A stretch of DNA of 6,764 bases from Thermodesulfobacteriota bacterium (lineage in GTDB: Bacteria; Desulfobacterota; SM23-61), in assembly GCA_030018715.1 (NCBI GenBank), contig JASEHN010000166.1, positions 1 to 6,764 of the forward strand. Direction: 5' to 3'. The notes under the pieces are model-generated. The model searched no databases, had not been told where the DNA came from, and saw nothing but the letters and a program-made list of their open reading frames with translations. The position numbers and the translations under genes were made by a program. Numbering within the stretch: position 1 is the stretch's first letter; every line of letters starts with the position of its first letter. Of the stretch, positions 1 through 3,990 are shown piece after piece.

Positions 1-654
1 ATCCTATGCAATCCGGCCCCTAACCCCCTGTGTCAAGTGTGGGTAAGGATCAGCCCAGAGGGAGAGGGAATAGAGCCAGGCGAGGATAAAGAGAGTGATG
101 AGGAAGAGGAGTCCCGGAAAAAGAAAAAATTGGGATTCAGCCTGATATTTGATGTAGTGCGCCGTTTTGCGCAACCCCTCGGGATTCATCTTCCTGAATG
201 GGAAGGCCGCATAATTGAAACTGAGAAGGGGGTAGTCCGACTTCTGTCATTAACGGAAAGAGCAAACCAGCTTTTCGGGGAAGGAGGAACACAGGCTGTT
301 GCTGACAAGTTAGAAAGAAGCCGTGAAACCTCAGCTCAATTATTACTCTTCCCACAAGGCACAAAAGATTCGGCCCCCGAAATAAGAGGCCGAGGCCGCA
401 GGAAGAAATCTGCGGGAATGGTCTCAGACGAATCCCTGAAGACCCAGCGGGGGGCAACGACGCTGGACCGTGTCCATGCGGCCATGCTCCTTCAGGCCAG
501 CGGCCGGGCAAATGCATTGCGGGCTTTGCTAAAGGAGGAATTGGACCGCGGCCCCGATTTCCTGCGCCTTGCCAACGCCTTGTCGGCGTTGTATCCTAAG
601 GACAGCGAGGAAAAGCGGCTCCTTGATGCCATGTTACTGGCTATGCCAAGATAG
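1..654 (+). CDS. DUF1156-type adenine DNA methyltransferase, C-terminal end (5' truncated by window)
   Basis: The frame is open from the first base of the window to the TAG at 652-654, giving about 217 visible residues; the catalytic methylase part would lie upstream of the window. I recognise the end of the protein as the C-terminus of the DUF1156/COG1743 family: a segment around FAQPLGIHLPEWEGR, then ARLL-like VVRLLSLTERANQLFG, and a final helical block TTLDRVHAAMLL, ASGRANALRALL, LYPKDSEEKRLLDAMLL. Members are predicted N6-adenine DNA methyltransferases, often near DUF499 ATPases. A charged linker (EDKESDEEEE followed by RKKKK) lies around positions 88-129. A GTG at 37 could start a shorter product, but it has no good ribosome binding site and the frame continues upstream, so I treat it as internal. 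The first 15 codons or so do not look family-typical, so that short stretch is uncertain. The last 60 codons recur, diverged, at 1587-1766 and 3706-3777. Confidence 0.8.
   Translation: MLCNPAPNPLCQVWVRISPEGEGIEPGEDKESDEEEESRKKKKLGFSLIFDVVRRFAQPLGIHLPEWEGRIIETEKGVVRLLSLTERANQLFGEGGTQAVADKLERSRETSAQLLLFPQGTKDSAPEIRGRGRRKKSAGMVSDESLKTQRGATTLDRVHAAMLLQASGRANALRALLKEELDRGPDFLRLANALSALYPKDSEEKRLLDAMLLAMPR
475..654 (+). repeat. Methylase-tail repeat, copy M1 (in the methylase gene itself)
   Basis: These are the last 60 codons of the methylase, starting at HAAMLLQASGR. They align without gaps to 1587-1766 at a constant offset of 1112, including the stop codon. By hand count, 51 of 59 residues and about 131 of 177 coding bases match. 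Part of it (the last ~24 codons before the final three) also matches 3706-3777. It marks the left boundary of the first cargo module. Confidence 0.9.
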
Positions 655-660
655 GAGGTG
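654..660 (+). promoter_or_regulatory. Ribosome binding site of the MNT gene, overlapping the methylase stop
   Basis: GGAGGTG begins at the last base of the methylase TAG and sits 7 bases before ATG 668. It decides that the MNT protein starts at 668 and not at an earlier in-frame start inside the methylase tail. The same arrangement (stop overlapping the site, 13 bases from stop to start) recurs at 1764-1780. Confidence 0.8.
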
Positions 661-667
661 GGAACCA

Positions 668-988
668 ATGACCAGTGGCGATGATCTTCTCAAAAAAGTG
701 ATAGAACGCATCCTGGCGGTTGCAAAGCCGGACCGAATCATTCTGTTCGGCTCCACAGCGACAGGCTCGATGACGCGCGACAGCGACTTGGATCTACTGG
801 TTCTCGAGCGGGGCCTTGAAAACCAGCGGCAGGAAAGTGCCCGGTTACGGGAAGCCTTGGGGGATCTTGGTGTTCCCGTAGATGTTTTTGCCATGGACCC
901 CGAACGGTTTGAAGAAACCAAAGAGGTTATTGGCGGCTTAGCATATCCGGCAAACAAGTACGGGAGGGTGATCTATGAAGCCGCCTGA
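668..988 (+). CDS. MNT-domain nucleotidyltransferase (MntA-like antitoxin)
   Basis: This is a 106-aa minimal nucleotidyltransferase of the polymerase-beta fold. The signature GSX10DXD is exact: G28-S29 in ILFGST, then D40 and D42 in SDLDLLV. A third acidic residue, D72 in PVDVFAM, fits the third metal-binding position. All three acidic residues are present, so it looks catalytically competent. Family knowledge: such proteins paired with HEPN proteins act as antitoxins, and the MntA type transfers AMP to its HepT partner. The start at ATG 668 is chosen for the strong GGAGGTG site; an in-frame extension back to 569 only overlaps the methylase tail. The 3' end overlaps the HEPN gene by 14 bases, so translation is probably coupled. 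It sits directly behind the methylase stop, as the first cargo in the methylase-DUF499 interval. The family call is firm; the AMP-transfer role is inferred. Confidence 0.9.
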   Translation: MTSGDDLLKKVIERILAVAKPDRIILFGSTATGSMTRDSDLDLLVLERGLENQRQESARLREALGDLGVPVDVFAMDPERFEETKEVIGGLAYPANKYGRVIYEAA

Positions 989-1391
989 GGAAATAAAGGC
1001 TGAATTCACTCGCGAATGGCTGCGGAAAGCCGGAATCGATTTTAAAACCGCGCAGCACCTTTGTCAAAGCGGGCCTGATTTTGCTGAGGGATCGGCATTC
1101 CACTCTCAGCAGGCAGCAGAGAAATACCTGAAGGCATTTTTGGTGTGGCACCAGATTGAATTCCAGAAGACTCACGATATTAAGGCTTTGTTGAGGCTTG
1201 CGGCCAAAGCGGACGAAAATATCCCCGAAATTCTACAAGATGCCGTGAGATTGACTCCCTACGGGGTGGAATATCGTTATCCGGGTGATTATCCGGAGGT
1301 CACAAGGAGCGATGCAGAGAGGGCCTTCTCGTTGGCCGATCGTGTTCGCGCGGAAATCCGGAGTCGTTTGCCAAGTCATACGCTTGAATGA
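975..1391 (+). CDS. HEPN-domain protein (PF05168-like), partner of the MNT gene
   Basis: This is a 138-aa, mostly helical protein. Family landmarks are FHSQQAAEKYLKAFLV at residues 42-57, the KTHD motif at 65-68, and LTPYGVEYRYPG at 93-104. The start at ATG 975 has GGGAGGG at 962-968, and it overlaps the MNT gene by 14 bases in a different frame. HEPN/MNT pairs are a known toxin-antitoxin arrangement, with HEPN usually an RNase toxin. This member belongs to the longer YRYPG type and not to the DUF86 (HepT) type: I do not find the canonical R-[ND]-x3-H RNase motif in the expected central-to-late helix. The only RX5H spacing is R129-H135, in the last ten residues, and is probably accidental. 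Whether it is a toxin, or a substrate or partner of the transferase by another mechanism, is therefore open. Tyrosines at 96, 100 and 102 are possible modification sites by analogy only. Confidence 0.85.
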   Translation: MKPPEEIKAEFTREWLRKAGIDFKTAQHLCQSGPDFAEGSAFHSQQAAEKYLKAFLVWHQIEFQKTHDIKALLRLAAKADENIPEILQDAVRLTPYGVEYRYPGDYPEVTRSDAERAFSLADRVRAEIRSRLPSHTLE

Positions 1392-1412
1392 AGAACGGAG
1401 CATCATTCTATG

Positions 1413-1483
1413 GAGCCCTGGCACAAAGTCGCGATACCTCAAAAGAAAGCCAAAGAAGGTAGTTCATTCAATCCTGATGAATT
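1413..1483 (+). repeat. 71-bp direct repeat, copy a (DUF499-head remnant)
   Basis: This stretch matches 3637-3707 at an offset of 2224, with 67 of 71 bases identical by hand count. The matching DUF499 start at 3994 onward is much more diverged in DNA. The two copies bracket the ATPase/TOPRIM-like module in the same orientation. Confidence 0.9.
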
Positions 1484-1586
1484 CGCCATCCATCTTGAGC
1501 GGGTAGTTGCAAAGACTGCCCCCGAGGACTACCGGGACCCTTCTCAGTTCTTTGCCCCCACCTGCTTTACCCGATCTGTCCGGGAA

Positions 1587-1766
1587 CATGCGGCCATGCC
1601 TCTTCCGGCGAGTGGGAGGACAAACGCCCTCCGTGCTCTTCTCAAGGCTGAGATCGACCGCGGTCCCGATTTCCTCCGGCTTGCCAATGCCCTTTACGCC
1701 CTGTATCCCAAAGACAGCGAGGGAAAACGTCTTCTCGACGCCATGCTTTTGGCAGTACCCAGATAA
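1587..1766 (+). repeat. Methylase-tail repeat, copy M2
   Basis: This is the second copy of the methylase 3' end, collinear with 475-654 including the stop. Most base differences fall at third codon positions. It carries the stop-plus-ribosome-binding-site boundary immediately before the AAA ATPase gene. Confidence 0.9.
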
Positions 1767-1771
1767 GGAGG
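1765..1771 (+). promoter_or_regulatory. Ribosome binding site of the AAA ATPase, overlapping the remnant's stop
   Basis: AAGGAGG overlaps the TAA at 1764-1766 and lies 8 bases before GTG 1780. It decides for GTG 1780 over in-frame starts up to 270 bases upstream. ATG at 1772 and 1775 are in another frame. Confidence 0.8.
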
Positions 1772-1779
1772 ATGATGTT

Positions 1780-3021
1780 GTGCTTAAAAGCCTGCTGATT
1801 AGAGATTTCAAATCCCTGGAAGATGTAAAAGTCAACCTGCCGGCGTTATCGGTGCTATTCGGCCCAAATGCTGCCGGGAAGAGCAATTTTTTTGATGCGG
1901 TTCAGGCTTTATCGAGGTTGGCAAGCAGCCGAACACTAGCTGATGCTCTTTCTGATCCAATACGGGGCTACCCAATTGAAGCATTTACTTTCCCGGCGGG
2001 TGGGCTTGCTGCTTTGTATAATAAGGAAACCGCCGTTTTTTTTCTCGAGGCTGAACTTGATGTTGGTAAGGAACATTATGGTTACCTTTACAACATTGAA
2101 GTCCAGATACATCCGGGGTCTGGTGGATTAAGGGCGACAGGGGAATACCTGACAGCTCTTGGCCGGAGGGGTGAACCCAAAGGGAGTGCGTCAATTGAAA
2201 GGGTGGATGATCAATTACGCATTCGCCGGAAAAGCAAACCCGCGAATCCCCGGCGGGAGCCAATTGGGTTAAATTATGCAGTTCTATCCGACTCTCGTTT
2301 AAGTGGAGTTGAATATAGAGGAATCGAACGATGCAGAAATGAGATGTCAGGTTGGCGAACCTATTACCTTGATCCCCGTATGGCCATGCGTTCGGCAAAA
2401 CCTCCCTCAGATGTTCGTGATATCGGGGTTCTCGGGGAAGATATTGCACCTTTTCTTTATCGATTAAGAGCAGAAAATTCGAAGTATTTTGAGGCGGTGA
2501 AAAGAACGCTCCGCTCTCTTATCCCGAGCGTGGAAGACCTTTCCGTCGATCTCGATAAACGTCGAGGAACACTCGACATTCAAGTTCGCCAGGGGGGGAT
2601 TGATTTCTCCTCACGAATCGTCTCCGAGGGGACCCTTCGCGTCCTTGCTCTTTGTGCGCTCGCCGTCAACCCGTGGAGTGGCTCCTTGTTAGCTTTCGAA
2701 GAACCAGAAAATGGAGTTCATCCGCGCCGCCTTGAATTGATAGTCGAGCTTCTCACATCGCTGGCAGTGGAGAGAGGCCGCCAAATCATCGTCACTACTC
2801 ATTCACCCCTTCTTTGTAATGCCATCATGAAACGAAGTAAATTAAATCCCGGGAAAATCGCCCTGTTGCGAGTCCGGCAGGGAAAGAACGGTACCGAAAT
2901 AATTCCATTTGAAGCTACCGGTGAACTCTTTGAAGATGGGGAAATAAAAAAGGCATTAACAAGTGGGACAGAGGATGGGCTTTTTGAAAGCCTAATATTA
3001 CGGGGGTTGCTTGATGAATAG
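1780..3021 (+). CDS. AAA/ABC-type ATPase (AAA_21-like, OLD/RecF-like), putative defence ATPase
   Basis: This is a 413-aa protein, starting at GTG 1780 (product MLKSLLIRDFKSLEDV). The opening strand and DFKSL motif are typical of RecF/OLD-like ATPases. Walker A is GPNAAGKSN at residues 28-36. The ABC-type signature is SEGTLR at 282-287, Walker B with catalytic glutamates is LLAFEEPENGVHP at 303-315, and the H-loop is TTHS at 339-342. All nucleotide-binding elements are therefore present. The insert between residues 40 and 200 is family-variable. There is no fused nuclease domain; the next gene overlaps by 8 bases and encodes a TOPRIM-like protein, so the pair resembles two-gene relatives of OLD nucleases (compare the ATPase-plus-TOPRIM organisation of PARIS or Gabija). 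The frame stays open upstream to 1507, but that part is the out-of-frame shadow of the methylase-tail remnant. The fold is certain; a defence role is inferred from partner and location. Confidence 0.9.
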   Translation: MLKSLLIRDFKSLEDVKVNLPALSVLFGPNAAGKSNFFDAVQALSRLASSRTLADALSDPIRGYPIEAFTFPAGGLAALYNKETAVFFLEAELDVGKEHYGYLYNIEVQIHPGSGGLRATGEYLTALGRRGEPKGSASIERVDDQLRIRRKSKPANPRREPIGLNYAVLSDSRLSGVEYRGIERCRNEMSGWRTYYLDPRMAMRSAKPPSDVRDIGVLGEDIAPFLYRLRAENSKYFEAVKRTLRSLIPSVEDLSVDLDKRRGTLDIQVRQGGIDFSSRIVSEGTLRVLALCALAVNPWSGSLLAFEEPENGVHPRRLELIVELLTSLAVERGRQIIVTTHSPLLCNAIMKRSKLNPGKIALLRVRQGKNGTEIIPFEATGELFEDGEIKKALTSGTEDGLFESLILRGLLDE

Positions 3022-3622
3022 TCCGATCCTTATAGACCTTTTCGCAGAAGATCGTGCTCATGAAGAATTCTTAAAAGCAATGATCAACCGCATCGCTAAG
3101 GAAGAGACAAAGGAAGTTTCTCTACAGATCAGATCTGCGAGAGGAGGGCATGGTCGTGTACTGAATGAATTGGCGATTTACCAAAAAGCTGTACTCCACT
3201 CGGAAAGCTCCCTTTTAAGAATGCCCGACCTCCTTATTGTTGCCATAGACGCCAATTGCAGGAACTTTAATGAAGCAAGGCAAGAAATTGAAAAAGCCCT
3301 TGAAAAGAGTTTCATAGACCGGACAATAATAGCCTGCCCGGATCCGCATGTTGAACGCTGGTATCTTGCAGACCCCGACTCTCTTAAAAAAGTTATTGGG
3401 GTGGGGCCCAAAGTAGGGAGGAAGAAATGTGAGAGGGGCTACTATAAATCGATATTGTCTAAAGCGATTATAGATGCTGGACATCCTCCAACATTGGGCG
3501 GTATCGAGTTTGCCCGTGAAATAGTAGAAAATATGGATTTTTACCGGGCTCGAAAGGGAGAAAGAAGTCTCAACCATTTCTTAAATGCGGCTATCCCCAG
3601 CATTAGGTCAATGCAAGTATAG
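3014..3622 (+). CDS. TOPRIM-like (DUF4276/RloB-like) partner of the AAA ATPase
   Basis: This is a 202-aa protein, starting at ATG 3014 and overlapping the ATPase gene by 8 bases. The upstream site is poor (GGGG at 3002-3006), so translation is probably coupled to the ATPase. A TTG at 3011 is a possible alternative start. The layout resembles small TOPRIM-fold effectors: a first strand ILIDLFAED with acidic residues (E12, D13), a strand LLIVAIDAN with D79 and N81 in place of the usual DxD, and ACPDPHVERWYLAD at residues 107-120, which is like the xxxIExW segment of DUF4276/RloB proteins. Such proteins accompany AAA ATPases in defence modules and are suspected nucleases. I see no signal peptide or membrane segment. 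The TOPRIM call rests on motif spacing alone and is moderate; the pairing with the ATPase is strong from the overlap. Confidence 0.6.
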   Translation: MNSPILIDLFAEDRAHEEFLKAMINRIAKEETKEVSLQIRSARGGHGRVLNELAIYQKAVLHSESSLLRMPDLLIVAIDANCRNFNEARQEIEKALEKSFIDRTIIACPDPHVERWYLADPDSLKKVIGVGPKVGRKKCERGYYKSILSKAIIDAGHPPTLGGIEFAREIVENMDFYRARKGERSLNHFLNAAIPSIRSMQV

Positions 3623-3633
3623 AAGAATGACGG

Positions 3634-3777
3634 AGGGAGCCCTGACACAAGGTGGCGATACCTCAAAAGAAAGCCAAAGAAGGTAGTTCATTCAATCCCG
3701 ATGAATTGCCGGCACCCCCTCCGCCCTCTATCCGAAAGAAGGCGAGGAAAAACGTCTGCTGGATGCCCTGCTTTTGG
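3634..3777 (+). pseudogene. Decayed remnant: DUF499 head joined out of frame to methylase tail
   Basis: Bases 3634-3707 correspond to the DUF499 head remnant at 1410-1483. The start codon is gone: alignment with 1393-1416 suggests an 11-base deletion that removed it. The fourth codon, TGG (Trp), has become TGA at 3643-3645. Bases 3706-3777 then match the methylase tail at 1681-1752 without gaps (56 of 72 bases by hand count). In its own frame, 3708 onward, this reads SALYPK and EEKRLLDALLL, matching the methylase end. The head is in frame with 3652 while the tail is in the frame of 3708, so the join is a frameshift. The switch occurs at a shared TTGCC. No functional product is expected. Confidence 0.85.
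3637..3707 (+). repeat. 71-bp direct repeat, copy b (DUF499-head remnant)
   Basis: This is the partner of 1413-1483, with four base differences by hand count, in the same orientation. It lies just behind the stop of the TOPRIM-like gene. Confidence 0.9.
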
Positions 3778-3978
3778 GGGGCGGGTGTGGAGGGAGCACT
3801 GAACCAGGCCAAGAGATATGTAGAAGAACTGGGCCTATCCTGCGACATTATTGTTACTGATGGGATCCGTTATCGAATGTACTCCTGCCAAAAAGATTTT
3901 GCCCCGAAAGCATATGCCAACCTGATTCGTCTCAAGCAATCAGCGGCCGACTTGTTTGTACGCATGAAGCGGCCATAA
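3778..3978 (+). pseudogene. C-terminal remnant of a restriction-endonuclease-like protein (HSDR_N-like)
   Basis: From about 3781 the frame gives 65 residues to the TAA at 3976-3978. The key segments are LNQAKRYVEELGL, DIIVTDGIRYRMY and AYANLIRLKQSA. This pattern, a helix, then a strand with a TDGxRYxxY turn, then a closing helix, resembles the end of the HsdR N-terminal-type nuclease domain in type I and type IIG restriction enzymes. The PD-(D/E)xK catalytic part would lie before it and is missing. The upstream side is fused to the methylase-tail remnant in a G-rich run at 3776-3783. The open frame can be extended to GTG 3652 through the DUF499-head remnant and the out-of-frame methylase tail, but that start has no ribosome binding site and the middle portion is nonsense. 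It stops 12 bases before the intact DUF499 gene, as a normal upstream operon neighbour would. Similarity is judged by eye, so the family is tentative; the fragmentary state is clearer. Confidence 0.55.
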
Positions 3979-3979
3979 T

Positions 3980-3984
3980 GGAGG
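3980..3984 (+). promoter_or_regulatory. Ribosome binding site of the DUF499 gene
   Basis: GGAGG lies 6 bases before ATG 3991 and just after the TAA at 3976-3978. It fixes the DUF499 start, which also agrees with the MEPW start shared with the remnant at 1410. Confidence 0.8.
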
Positions 3985-3990
3985 ACTTGT

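Larger units (their letters stand above)
1410..1766 (+). pseudogene. Chimeric remnant: DUF499 head fused in frame to DUF1156 methylase tail
   Basis: This open frame of 118 codons begins ATG 1410 and ends TAA 1764-1766. Residues 1-63 match the N-terminus of the intact DUF499 protein at 3991 (40 of 63 residues by hand count, with shared MEPW and FNPDEFAI). It stops before the Walker A region, so it cannot be an ATPase. From HAAM near residue 60 onward it matches the C-terminus of the methylase at 475-654 (51 of 59 residues). The junction lies at about 1587-1598, where the DUF499-type REHxxM and the methylase-type xHAAM sequences coincide. A weak ribosome binding site (CGGAG, 1397-1401) precedes the ATG, which follows the HEPN stop by 18 bases. 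The simplest reading is an internal deletion that joined a lost DUF499 gene to a lost methylase gene. Because the fusion is in frame and intact, a small expressed protein cannot be excluded. Confidence 0.85.

Noticed and set aside
37..39. GTG as the true start of a short 205-aa protein.
   Set aside because: The frame is open to the window edge, no ribosome binding site precedes the GTG, and the product matches only the C-terminal end of a much larger methylase family.
137..517. Antisense open frames opposite the methylase, ATPase and DUF499 genes.
   Set aside because: They have no recognisable motifs or ribosome binding sites and lie opposite clearly coding frames.
569..667. Longer MNT protein starting inside the methylase tail.
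   Set aside because: The extra 33 residues are the methylase coding region read in another frame, and GGAGGTG at 654-660 points to ATG 668.
1359..1379. R-x5-H spacing (R129 to H135) in the HEPN protein as the RNase active site.
   Set aside because: It is in the last ten residues, outside the conserved helices, and lacks the usual polar residue after Arg. It is probably accidental.
1507..1779. Open upstream extension that would make the AAA ATPase 504 aa long.
   Set aside because: It lies out of frame over the DUF499-head/methylase-tail remnant, whose own frame carries the recognisable protein. The ATPase has a strong ribosome binding site before GTG 1780 and a family-typical N-terminus there.
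3652..3780. A genuine 108-aa gene starting at GTG 3652.
   Set aside because: There is no ribosome binding site, an in-frame TGA lies just upstream in the DUF499 alignment, and the middle part is the methylase tail in the wrong frame.
1392..3990. An insertion sequence or integrase-based element as the cause of the repeated segments.
   Set aside because: There is no transposase, inverted repeat or attachment-like sequence. The repeats are coding ends of the flanking genes, which fits homologous or microhomology recombination better.
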